Positions 51,977 to 63,141 of a stretch of 64,000 bases of DNA are shown here, piece after piece (within the stretch, counting starts at the first letter, position 1; each line of letters starts with the position of its first letter). Below the pieces are notes generated by a model that did no database searches, was not told where the DNA came from, and was given only the letters and a program-made list of their open reading frames with translations. Source of the DNA: Acridotheres tristis (lineage: Eukaryota; Chordata; Aves; Passeriformes; Sturnidae). Location: contig CM072887.1 of the NCBI GenBank assembly GCA_037013685.1, forward strand, positions 90,416,347 to 90,480,346. Reading direction: 5' to 3'. The position numbers and the translations under genes are program-made.

Positions 51977-52234
51977 CTACCACAGTAGCTGCTGATACTC
52001 CTTCTCTTCCTTGTCTGGGATGAGTGAGCAGTCGATACAGGCCCAGTGTGCTTGTCTACAGCAGAATGCAGCCCCTTTCAGGGCGTGGGCAGAGACACTG
52101 ACAGCCGTCTGTATTGCTGCTGGATGGATCACAGCTCGAGTTTTGTTTGGGCCAAGTAGCACTTTCCTGAACAACTCTTGGGAATGATTCAGGAGTTGGT
52201 GACTGTTCCGAACAAACAATCTGGACACAGCCAT
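51977..52234 (-). CDS. Candidate small ORF, 85 aa, unknown function, possibly a decayed gene
   Basis: I do not recognise this protein. It starts MAVSRLFVRNSHQLLN and is basic at its N-terminus, with Ala/Val-rich middle and an acidic-basic Asp-Lys-Glu-Glu-Lys-Glu stretch near residues 72-78 shortly before the stop. The N-terminus, with Arg and few acidic residues, could act as a mitochondrial targeting signal, but this is inference. The start has a good context (G at -3 is A/G type and G at +4: AGG ATG G). The frame stays open upstream of the ATG for about 19 more codons. Five CpG dinucleotides (52033, 52084, 52106, 52137, 52209) remain in this 258-bp stretch inside a CpG-poor region, which can point to constraint, to a recent origin or to low methylation. 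Four Cys and two Trp are present. It could be an exon, a retrocopy of a gene elsewhere, or chance. No splice sites or poly(A) tail settle this. Confidence 0.2.
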   Translation of the reverse strand: MAVSRLFVRNSHQLLNHSQELFRKVLLGPNKTRAVIHPAAIQTAVSVSAHALKGAAFCCRQAHWACIDCSLIPDKEEKEYQQLLW

Positions 52235-52335
52235 CCTGTTTTGCAGGCTCAGAAAGTTTAATAATAATGTGCCAGCTGGCCTCAGTTCCGTTCAGTTTTA
52301 GTGTACAGTATAGTCATCATGTCTCCTTAGCCTAA

Positions 52336-52364
52336 TCACATACAAGTGACTCACTTGTATGTGA
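52336..52364. repeat. Perfect 29-bp palindrome with one central base
   Basis: TCACATACAAGTGA (52336-52349) and its exact reverse complement (52351-52364) flank a single C at 52350. Each arm holds a CAAGTG/CACTTG core, which fits an E box (CANNTG) and also the core bound by NK2-class homeodomain proteins. It lies about 100 bp upstream of the start of the minus-strand ORF at 52234. Confidence 0.95.
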
Positions 52365-52428
52365 AGTCTCTGGAAGCGCAACATGATCTTCAGTGAAACA
52401 GTCTTCTGGGGTTTTTAGTAGAAGAGAC

Positions 52429-52452
<24 letters not shown>
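52429..52452. repeat. Poly(T) tract
   Basis: 24 T in a row on the plus strand. A 75-codon minus-strand frame (52451-52678) ends right at it, which would fit a retrocopy with its A tail, but no AATAAA precedes the tail on that strand. Confidence 0.95.
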
Positions 52453-52459
<7 letters not shown>

Positions 52460-53190
52460 AGAGAACAGCCTTACCCCCTTGCATATTTGTATTACAGAAA
52501 CAAACATGAAATTAATGAGTTCTGGGACAATTTCAGTATTAAACTCTCTTCCCTTGCTTCCAGTAAATAATCTTTTAAACAAATAATAGCAGACAATCTT
52601 CTTTAGCTGCACATTGAACAAGTATTGCAGTAAAGTAAACTTTCTTTGATATGGCATCAGCCTCACAGATGGCTTCATTGTTTAAATAGCCACAAAACTA
52701 ATTCTGCTGCCAAGATTGTGACAAAACTGAGGTGTATGAAAATATCTTCTGGTGTTCCATGTGCTGTTTTGTGCTTATGGTTTAAATATACAACGACAAC
52801 CAAAGTGGACAGAATGTCATAGTACATAAAAATGCTGCAAAGAATTACTGAGTTTCTTCTGTTTTGTTTTGGGGTTTTTTACTACTTTGATGGTGTTGGA
52901 GTCCCAAAAGAATGGCAGAGTTGGAGAATGCATGGAAATTTTTTAATTATGTCTGTCTGTAAATGCCAGTTCCAGCCAGAATCTCATAAGAAGAGGTAGA
53001 TGAAAATTTATGTCATCTCCAGATCCAGATGGTCCTGAGACTTTGTCCTCTGCAGAGTAAGTTTTGATTAGACCATTATTGACCAAATAAATTACAAATT
53101 GGACCAGTATAGACTTTAGTCAGGTGCAGAACATTATCTGTGTGGACTCTAAATGTCCAGTTGTGAAAAATTAGTTTAAGATTTAAAAGA

Positions 53191-53251
53191 CAAAACAAAA
53201 CAAAACAAAACAAACAAACAAAAAACCCCCAAAAAACTAAAAAAAAAAAAA
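53191..53251. repeat. (CAAAA)n and A-rich tract
   Basis: Four CAAAA units, then CAAA units, a short C run and a run of A. The minus-strand frame through it (72 codons, many Phe and Leu) is compositional. Confidence 0.9.
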
Positions 53252-54072
53252 GGAAGTTGTATTTGTGACTACAGATTAGGAAATCTTTGCTCATTAAGAA
53301 TTACTGTGATCTAACGCAAATCAAATTCAAGCCTTAGGATCCAAGTGCTTTAGAAATTTCAAGGGAATTTTACACCAAATATTTCAGAGGAAATGTCTGG
53401 AGAAATTTTGCCACTCACTGCCACTCTTCAGTTCCTTGCAAAGTTATTATTTAGTGAACAGTGTTATAGGTTTCACTCTTAGAAATTTAATTCTTCTTCT
53501 GGGAACAACCACAGGTCATCATAAGATAACTGAACTTGTGACATTTATGGTTTAATATTTTTATTTCCTTTTTCTGATTCTGTAATATAGAATGCAAACA
53601 AAATGAAGTACTTTTAACACCAGAGTACTTAATTTATGTTTGCAGTGGGTTTAAGTAACTTCTTTTCTCTAGAATCCTGCTTCCTTGTCCCATCAGTGCA
53701 GAAGGATTTTTAGCAGGGTGCTCACACATAATGGATATAGGCACATCAGCCTGGCATGAGTTAAGCTTGAGGGCTTTTGAAGGAGCTTTTAAGATTTCTC
53801 ATATCAAAACTGACCACAAAAAAAATCCCCAAAACCAAAAAATACTTTAGGATGGATTTGCATGATGGGCCGCAGATCATTTCTAGAAATAGCAGATATT
53901 GTCACCTAATAAATGCATGCTAAAATATGTACTTACAGGACAGAGATTTCAGAAGTTCTAAAGATGGTACTTCATTTTACTGAGAAAAAAAATGTAGGAA
54001 AAAATCCCTCAATTAACCAAAACAAAATCAAAATCAATTTAAGGTTTTGTTTATTCAGTCCCTAAAATAGTC

Positions 54073-54091
54073 TTTTTTTTTTTTTTTTTTT
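54073..54091. repeat. Poly(T) tract
   Basis: 19 T in a row on the plus strand. Confidence 0.95.
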
Positions 54092-55752
54092 CCTATTTAA
54101 TAATTAGAGTTCCAAGAACAACATAATGTGAAATTGCATGTGTAGGGTTTGGACCTTCTTTCTCTTCTTGTTTCTCCTTCTCCTCCCATTTGTGCATGAC
54201 CCATTTTACCAGGTATTTGTTCTACCTACCATGAAAGGAATCTACTTTATAGCAAGCAGTTGTCATTAAGAAACTTTGGATTATGGCTTCATAATGTAGT
54301 TCATTTTGCTCTCTGAGCTTCTTTTCTTCTTGACACTCTTCATTCTTATTCCCACACTGAGCTGACGAGCATCTCAGTGGTGTTACCCACTGCAGCTTAG
54401 TCATCCTGCCAAACATGCAATTGCCTGTGTGTTGGAGGGATTTTTTATTTTCTTTTCAAATCCAGATCAGTTCTTTTTACTTATTTATAGATTGTTTGTA
54501 TAAATCACTGTAAGAAAAAGGGACTAGTGCAAAGCATTGAAAATAAGCAACAGAAAATCATGTTGTTATGTTAAAACAGAGGTTTGGTGACAGAATTTGC
54601 TGTTTTAAAGAGCACTCTCTGCCTCACCTTGGCTGGTTAAATAAAAAACATGTGTTGCAAGTCGTGAGACACACATAACACCAATTAATTTGCGAATCTT
54701 TTTTTCCCCCTGAAGTCATCTAAATCATGAAAGTTTATAAACTTTTCCCTTTCTAAACTCACATTGAAATTAGTATTTTCATCAAAATCATGTTAACCTT
54801 TCAGAGGCTGTAGCTGTGGAGTGCAAAATACTCACTGTTCCATTTAGGTCCGCAAAGTGCTGCACATTGAAATGTATGTTACTTGAGAACTTCCCAGGTA
54901 GCAAGCTATTTATAATTCTTCTATAGCTGAAGCTTTTGAGATTGCAAATTCTTCTCCTGCCCTTATATTGCTATTTTTCCATACAGCCAGAGTGGTCAGC
55001 ATGTTACATGTCACCCTTGTTGAAGTATGAGCCTGCAAATGCTAACCAGACAAAAGTCTTTCTAACTCCCATAGATTTCAGATGCCATATCTAAGAACAA
55101 ATGGGGACAAAGTTGAAAAAGACACTGCTATGAATTTCTGTTACCACAAGAATTTCTAACAATGGCAACTGAATGAAGTATTGAACTAGGAGAGGAAAAA
55201 GAAAAATCAATCAACATTCCTTCAGGAAACTGGAAGGACTTGGACTGCAAGGTCTTGAGAACTGAAGTTCTGTCATCCATACAGACTCCTGGTTTTAATC
55301 TGTGTGGAAGACAACTCTTAGCATTGACCAGGGACAAGGACAGGACAGAGCCTTTTTTTCCTGACACTGTATCAATAGGGAATGTGAATAAAAAGTTAGT
55401 GGCTAAACATTTGCTGAGCTACATTTCCAGGACTTAACTATAAGTCCCAATTCCTTTCATTTTCAATTACGGCCACAGACAAGAGGCTTGTATGTCATAC
55501 TGAATTCCTGTTAAAAATTTGCCTCATGATTGTCTGTTAGCAAGATAAAGTTTCAAGTCTCTGGGGGCAATAGAGTGCCACTTATGAAAGTGTTAAGCAC
55601 AGTAGAATAGTTCTGGAAAGCTTGCAAGAGTTCACAGTCTAGTTTTGCTATAAGCCACCACAGCGGCAGAAGTGAGGCAATGTCTGCACCAGAGCAGAGA
55701 GCTTTTGTAATCTGGGTTTTTTTTGTAATCTGACTAAAGAGCAAATCAAGGT

Positions 55753-55807
55753 GAAAGAAAGAAAGAAAGAAGGAAAAAAAGAAAGAAAGAGAGAAAGAGA
55801 GAAAAAA
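55753..55807. repeat. (GAAA)n purine microsatellite
   Basis: About 55 bp of GAAA units with a few GGAA and GAGA variants and no pyrimidine on the plus strand. Such mirror-like purine tracts can form triplex (H-) DNA. Likely polymorphic in length. Confidence 0.93.
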
Positions 55808-58800
55808 TGGGTTTTGAAAGACTATTACCTTACTTTAATTAGAGATAGGGGTCTGTAGATATGATGGCAAGCTGGTGTTAGTTGAAGATAAGCCTTTATT
55901 AAATCATCAGTAGTGTATCTATTACTGAAGCTGATATCTTCCAAATTTAATCTGCCATTTCTCCTTTCCTTGTCTATCAGTCCTATGAGGTTTTTTCCTG
56001 AACTCTAAGTAGTGAGGCTTGAGAACAGAAATGTGGTAATACAAGTCCCACAGTTTGTATTTATCAAATAATACAGGACACTTTTAGAATTAGATACATT
56101 GCATTAAGCTTTATCTGTTCAGATTTAAATTTTTTTTTCTTCTTGAATGTATTTTGCTGAAACATAATGAATGTTGATTATATTTAACATGCATTATTTG
56201 GAGTTTATCTACAAGATTTGTATTCAGTGTTATTGCAACTTTAAAACTTAAAGAAGAGTAAGCTCATGTCTTATTCTCTTAAAATCACTCTCCTTTCTTT
56301 ATATGGCAGGTCTTAGTAATTCAAAATCCAATTTTATTTAGCCACAGCAATCATTTCAGAGTGTTGGAAGCAATAGAGAGAATATCTGCTTGTGAAATCT
56401 CTTTCCAAGAGTTTTTATTCACAATTCATCTGTACAATTGTAGTATGTATCATGTTGTCTCGCCCTCAGTAAGTTAGATCTTTTTCTTTTGTCTTTGCAC
56501 CATACTTCTCAACCAGGGTCGAATAGATTCATGTGTCAGGAGATTCCAGGAAAATAATACAGGCAAAAATGGTCTTCAGATTGCTAGATGTGTAAAATTT
56601 TCTGTATACTTGCATAAGATATATGCAAATCTTTTTAAAGTCCACTGCATTTTTAATAGTAACAAGAATATAAAACATCTTTATTGTGCAATATATTTTC
56701 TTTCATCATCTTAATATACCAAGATAATCTTGGTACCTTCCTGTCTTCTATCTTTAAATGTGTGTCTTTCCATGTAAAGTGAGAAGTCAATTAACTTCCT
56801 TATTCTCTGTCAAATTCAATTTTAAGTATCTCCATTGTCAGACCCAAACACCTGTGTCTTGGTAGGCTGACAGGATAGGATACCTTTGTACCTAAGTAGG
56901 CCTTTTTGACCTTTTGTCTCCAGTTATGCCAGCCAAATGAGGAAGCTTCTTTATTTATTGATAAGTCTACTTAATATACAGGGAGTGACTGTTATTTAAA
57001 ATTATTTTATAAATTTAGGTTGGCTTCAAGCTAGATACACTACCCCCATTCTCCTCTCTTCATATGACTGCATGGAAACTACTCAATAGTTTATTTTTCC
57101 ACAAGAATGCATCTCATTTTCAACCTGCTTGTAATTGTGATTTTTCTGCTTTTATTCCTAGCCTTGCCTTCAGCTAGTTGAATATTTCTTATGACCTGGT
57201 GTTTGCCTTCCAGTGTCTTCATAGTGACTGCATTTTAATCTTCATATTTCAGATTGTGGCTGTAAAAACCTTCCAGTATCCTCTTAAAAGCTCTCCAGCT
57301 CTTGATCACTTAATGAGTCCTGCTCTGCATTTGCTTCATATTCAGTTACTCTAATTTGAACATGGGTGATCAGATCTGTATGTGAGTCTTCACATAAGGT
57401 CATAACAGTTTCTTATATTTGTCCATTTGCTTGATAAGTACCTCTTTCAACACGCAGAGATATTGTTATTTTTACCCTTGTGTCCCTAGGGCTTTCAGGG
57501 ACAGGATGGACTATTTTTAAATGAAGGAAGGTCTTTTGTCAAATGGGATCCTCAAAAGTGGTCAGGTTAAAAATTATATTTTATTGGATTCATTCATTGT
57601 CATACATGAGGTGAGGAACTAGAGGTAGTCTTCCAATTATATTTTTGTCGTTCACAGTTTGGAAATTTAATGCTGTGGAAGGATAGCTGGGAAGACAGGA
57701 GTTCCTTCTTTGCTAGAAGGTCTTTCTCAGAATGCAAAGGGCAGATACTGTGCATACTTCTGATAATTGCACTGGCAAACTGGAAGACTTAGATTACACT
57801 GAACATTTTAGAGGTGATGGAAGGGCATTATTTTGATATTTTTAAGAAATTTACTAATTACTTTTGGTTTTTAATTGCTGACAAAGTTTCTGTTTATAAA
57901 TTTTGCACAGCCTCAAATACTTTTACAGCTTTGGCCTGGGCTGTCATGCTCCACTTGTTCTCCTCTTTCAAAAGAGATCTAAAAACTCAAAATATGCCTG
58001 CTGATCTCAGTTCAGCTAAGAAAGTGTGTAGTAAATCTGAGGCAAAATAAGTATGAGGAAATAGAAAGTTTTAGCTCTAACTTCAGATTGCCTTTGCACT
58101 TGAGAGTTTTCTGGCATTGTTTGTATGATACTGACTTTTATGATCTTATAACTAACAGCAAGACATTTATTACATAATAAAAGTGAACACACTAAAAATA
58201 AAATCCATCAATCTTTGGTTATTACCTGCAAAAGAAAATTAAAATATCAATCTTAATGCAAAAGTTGTATTAAAGTTTTAAAGGTGCTGTATACTCCTAA
58301 ATGATTTTCATAGCTTTCAATCCAATACAATTTTGTACATCCTTAGAGATGGACAGACACAGTTGGGCAAATGCTTGTAAAACAAGAAAGCTGTATATTT
58401 CAAAAGCGATATAATCTAAGCATTTTATCTAGCAAATATTGCAGTGGTTCCTGTGTGCATAAATTAGCATGTAACAGGAAAGAAATTTCTTTTGATCCTG
58501 GGAATGTATAAAAATAAGGTAGCAAAAATAAACATAACAGCTTTATTTCTGTCAGCCAATAAGACTGGGTGGGCTTTTGTTTTGTTTATTTGGATCATTT
58601 TAAGAAAAAAATTGCAATTAGGCCCAATAAAGAGACTCTTAACAAAAAAATGTTGCCAGCAGATAAATAGAGGACCATCTTGAATGTTTCAATAGGTACA
58701 TATCTGTGCCACATAGACCTTTGAATATTGCATTTGACACCTTGTAGTGTAAATATGGCTTAATTATCAGATATTCCACGAACTTGCACTTTGTATGTTT

Positions 58801-59880
58801 TTGTTTCTATGAGTGAACTTTTCCTTTTCTTAGAGTAAACCTAGTGGAATCCATTAAATTTTTCATGAAATAATTTTTAAGAAGGATGAAAATTAGATGT
58901 TAGGTAACTTGCAGACTAAATCTTTGACAGTTTATTTTTGTCTGGTTTTTTTTTGTGTATGTGCACATGTGCAAATGACAAACAATTTTGGTACTACTCT
59001 TCTAGTAGTAAATTCTGATCATGATTATTTGTAACTCTGGAGTTGAGAAAAATTTCCTCGTTTCATTTTGGAGTGAATAAAGATGAAAATTCTGTACATG
59101 ATTTACCCTTAATGACTCCACATTAGCTCTTCCAGTCTAATATTAAACTGAAAGTTAAAACTTGGAAAAGATACTCAGTTTGCTGAGTAGAGACTTTAGT
59201 TTCAATGCCATTCTTGCAAGAAAATTTAGCTTTTAAAATCTATTTGTGAGCTTATTGTGTTCTGTTTTTAGGAGTATAGTAATTACCTTCCTCAAAAAAC
59301 TGTTTTCTTCTGTAATTGTAAATACAGTTGCATGTATGTCTTCTATTTATGCATGAAATGGCAAAATGCAATTCTTACTGCAGCTACGAGGACAGGGAAT
59401 CATGGGCTGTCCTTCATACCTAGTGAACATATTGACATAAGCCCTGAAATTTTCTGAAATCCTGATTTTCTCCACAGAGCTTCTGAAGTGCCTCCCAGTG
59501 TTGTAATTCCAAAGCTGTCATTGGTATCAAAGGACTATCTCTCCTCCTCCTAACTTATGCTTTTCCCTTTGTCTGTGGTTTTGCTTGTGACAACCAATTT
59601 AAGGTAATGTTAGAAAATGCTCAAGAGACTGTAGAAGAGGGATAATGGAACAGCAAAAGTCAGTAACTTTACGTTTGGCTAAAGTTAAGTGCAACATGGA
59701 AAACTTTTCCAGCTGTTTCAGTAACAAAAAATAACAAATATAATATACCCTTGTAAAGTCATATAGTGTTACTGAAATAAACAGAGAAAAACATTTATTT
59801 AGTTCCTTTTCTTTCTTGTTTTCTCTTCCTATTTTTTCCTAATTGGCATTAAGCTGCTTTCTGAATTGTTGCTGTCAAGT

Positions 59881-60032
59881 TCCCACTACCGTGTGTGGCC
59901 TATATAAGCCGAGCAACTGGTTCGTGGAAGGGCGAAACTGATATAATTTTAACTGACATAAGCAGTTCGAGCTTTTTGCTGCTAAGGCCTCTAGGCGATC
60001 TTTGCAATCTAGTTGATGATTGTGACATCTGA
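59881..60032 (+). promoter_or_regulatory. CpG-retaining segment with TATA box, possible small RNA unit
   Basis: A TATA box (TATATAAG, 59901-59908) sits in a stretch with six CpG in about 108 bp (59890, 59910, 59923, 59933, 59968, 59996), in a window where CpG is otherwise rare. Downstream there is a small stem AGCAG/CTGCT (59961-59965 with 59979-59983), a T run of five (59973-59977) that could end RNA polymerase III transcription, and TGATGA (60014-60019) followed by CTGA (60029-60032), which resemble C and D boxes but are too close together for an ordinary box C/D snoRNA. I compared it from memory with U1-U6, U11, U12, 7SK, vault and Y RNAs and found no match. It may be a conserved non-coding element, a fragment of a younger mobile element, or an RNA gene of unknown type. 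Confidence 0.3.
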
Positions 60033-62854
60033 GAAAAAAAAAAGAAATCTGTTATTTCTCCTGAAAATTATTGTCAAAATGAGCCTCTGAATACTAATTT
60101 CAGCAAAGGTTGGGAAGTTAATTTTCATAGCTTTACGACTGGGATGTCTTATTCATGTAACACTTAATAGGAGTTGGGCTGCCAGAGACCTCAAACCCTT
60201 CAGGATTTATCAGAAAGTATCTTTTTTTTAACTCAACTTCTTAAATCAAAATAGTAAAAAAGATCAAAAGATCTTACCAAATCAGGACACTGCATTGCCA
60301 GTGTCATGATGCCATGAAGGGGCAGCAGCAGTGGCACTGCTTGAAGTGAACACGTGAAAAGCTTAAGACATTGTTTATTACGTATTTAAAGACTCTTGTA
60401 TTTTAGTGTGGAGACCATAGTAAGAAAACTTGGATGAAATAGTCCTTCAAAAGTTTATTCAGTCCAGTGGGAGCTAACATTTATATTTCGGTTTGGTATC
60501 ATTATCAACCACTGCTGTCTAATTTTGTCTAATTCTGGTTTCTCTCTGTTATGATAAATCAGAAAGGGGTAGTGATGAAGTCTAATATATATTAAAAAAA
60601 ATGAAGTAAACTCTTCATAAGGGAAAGCAAAGGATTACTACGTTAAAGTGCTGTAAATATTATTTCAAGTGGCCTGTGTTGCACATAAATGAAAAGTTTA
60701 ACCTTAGGAAGTCTTGAGAAGGCTGTATAAATTAATAATCTGATAAACACCATTTACGAGTGTGTAATTTTTAAAATATGAGTTTATTTAATAATCTTTA
60801 ATTGAAAATTCATATATCACCAAGCTGCCATTTTTCTAATATTTTTTACAGTCCTGCTGTGTTGTAGCTTTTTGCTTTTATCTCATAATAAATATTAGCA
60901 TTACATTTTAGCATATAGATTGCAATGTTTTGAATGTTTTTCTGAAAAAGATTAAAATGTAGAACGCATAGTTAGTTTGAGTAGGAAGTTTAACCTTCGG
61001 CATTTTAGATCATTATTTTTTTGCATTATGGATTTTGATCATGTGCATTTGTTAAAAATTTCTTCTGTCCAGGAAGACAGAGGTAATGTATGAGGAAGAC
61101 CTGTCTTTAACTTATTTTCATTAATAAATCTTAATTAAGGAGCATTGCTACAGACTGATCTGTGCTAGGAAGTGAAGTCTATACAGGTTTTTATGTCTGT
61201 CAGAATGGTGAAGATGGACACTCCACTTGAAGAAGAAATTGGAGAAAGACATCCTTGGCTATCCCACTGTGCATATTTTTTGATAAGACTGAATACCAAG
61301 ATTACACAGATTTTTCCTCAAACACTGTAATTACTTTTTTTTTCCCCAAAATTGGAAATGACTTGGGTGGGAAAAAAAAAGGATATGAAGCATGGTGAGA
61401 GCACTCTAACATTAGTTCTATATAAAAAATCCATTGCCTTAAGTGCTTCAGTGTAGTATAGTTTATAATAGTTCTCAATACACAATGAACATCAAATTAT
61501 TTAATGAATCAAGAAACTGTGACTGCAATCTTATTAACAGTAGACCTCAGTAACTCTACAGACAAATATGGGTCTTTTACTGAAAATTTGGCAATGAATT
61601 TAAAGCATGATGGATGCATATGATAACTTTGGTCAGCTAAAGTCCTCATAATTCAAAGATTAAACTATTTTGTTCACTGTTAGGAACCTTCAAAGGCTAA
61701 TTCATCTTAGGTCTAGACTAGAAACACTAAAGTCTGTGCAGATGAAACTCTGTCTATCTCAATATACTTCAGTGAAAGTTTTAGAAAAGCATATAAATAA
61801 TGTAGTTGAATGCTTGATCTTGAAAAGTGGTGAAGTCCTGTGAACTATTACATGCATAATTGAGTATGGCTGTCATTCTCAGATCACTCATTTTTTACTG
61901 GGTTTTAGGAGGTTGTGATAAAGTGCATGCCAATTTCAGGATGCCAAGTACCATTTTCTCTGGAGTTTTTGACAGAAGTACTAGTAAGAAGAAGCAGGTA
62001 AACATCATATTTAGGAGACTTTACAGAGATACAAGACTGACTTGCTGCAATACAGTTTCAACAGTTAGCCAGTGACAGTTGTTATTTATTTGGCAGATGT
62101 AGATTTTCTGTGATGTGTTTCCTTGGGAATGCAGTTTATCAGAATTCACAGTATCTTTGAATAATGCAATTGTTTGTTTTTTTTTTTTTTTTTCTGATAG
62201 AAAACCCTCTCATAAAAATAAAAACTGGCTTTTGGGTTGCATAAATTTTTGCTGCATGCATCAGATCTTTTCATAAAACTACATTAATTTAGAGTTCTTT
62301 GTAAAAATGTTTTGATTAGAAAATAACAGAAATAAATTTTTGTCTCAAATGCAAGTATTCTCCTGTATCAAAGGAGGTAAAAATTTTTATTTGTTTGACT
62401 TGTACTGAACATGTGTTAACCTATCATGACTAAGCCATCATAAAGGGGAAAGTTTGAAGAGAGCGGTAGCATTTTCTGCAGTGCCAAAAGCATGGAATAA
62501 CATATAGGAATATATGCTCCAGCTTGTAACAGATTATAATTTACAGCTTTTTGAAATACAAATAAGTATCTTCATTACAATCAATCTGATATATTTATTT
62601 TATATGTAATCTTTCTCATATCTGTGAATTAATCAGTGACTTTTTTTAACAATGTGAGTGGCAGATCCAAAGAAATACCCTATTCTGCTAAATCTGATGA
62701 AACAATACAAAATAAACCAGGTATCACAATGTTTGCTTCTACATTTGATAGCTATTTACAAACAACCCTAATTAGTTTATTTAATTCAAGAAACCTTATC
62801 TCTTTTGATCTGCAATGAGTAGAACGTATGTCTAACTCATCATTCATTAGAGTC
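60033..62854. other. Unique DNA without a recognised gene
   Basis: AT-rich sequence with a T run at 62177-62193. A 71-codon frame at 61860-62075 and a 60-codon frame at 62636-62818 show no domain. The last six bases, 62849-62854 (AGAGTC), are the left flanking repeat of the LTR that follows. Confidence 0.55.
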
Positions 62855-63135
62855 TGATGTCACAGAATGACACAGAGAGAGACTCACACCTGACTCCAAA
62901 GATGTCGATCAGGAAAATATTTCTTTATTTACATTACATGTCTATTTATAGAATTCCAACAATGAGCATGGATTGGACAGTGATGATGAAACTTCTTGAC
63001 TCCATTGGTTCATCACAGGTCCCTCAGTTCTCTCTTCCTCCAAGGAGGAATGCAAAACATCCACTGTTTACCAGAAAGAGTGTGAGAAAGTGTAAAAGAA
63101 ATCCATCAACATCAGAAGGCCACAACATAGGTGCA
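62855..63135 (-). mobile_element. Compact solo LTR, ERVK/alpharetrovirus-like
   Basis: A 281-bp LTR in minus orientation. On the plus strand it begins TGATGTCACAG and ends GGTGCA, so on the minus strand it has TG...CA ends. It is flanked by AGAGTC (62849-62854) and ACAGTC (63136-63141), 6-bp repeats with one mismatch; 6 bp is the size made by ERVK and avian leukosis-type integrases. On the minus strand a TATA box TATAAATA (62950-62943) is followed 13 bp later by AATAAA (62929-62924). A polyadenylation signal between the TATA box and the expected cap site, with a very short R, is the layout known from alpharetroviral LTRs, and the size is also close to theirs. No gag, pol or env remains on either side. 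The 112-codon plus-strand frame at 62857-63195 is antisense to the LTR and not a gene. Confidence 0.78.
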
Positions 63136-63141
63136 ACAGTC

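Larger units (their letters stand above)
52453..59879. other. Unique DNA with simple repeats, no recognised gene
   Basis: AT-rich sequence. It contains the (CAAAA)n tract at 53191-53251, a T run at 54073-54091, the (GAAA)n tract at 55753-55807 and a small 7-bp hairpin with a 4-nt loop at 59172-59189. Open frames of 60-79 codons show no domain and no supporting signals. Confidence 0.55.

Noticed and set aside
52429..52678. Retrocopied transcript with a poly(A) tail on the minus strand
   Set aside because: A 75-codon frame ends at the A run, but there is no AATAAA before it and no flanking target duplication. CR1 enzymes rarely copy polyadenylated RNA in birds.
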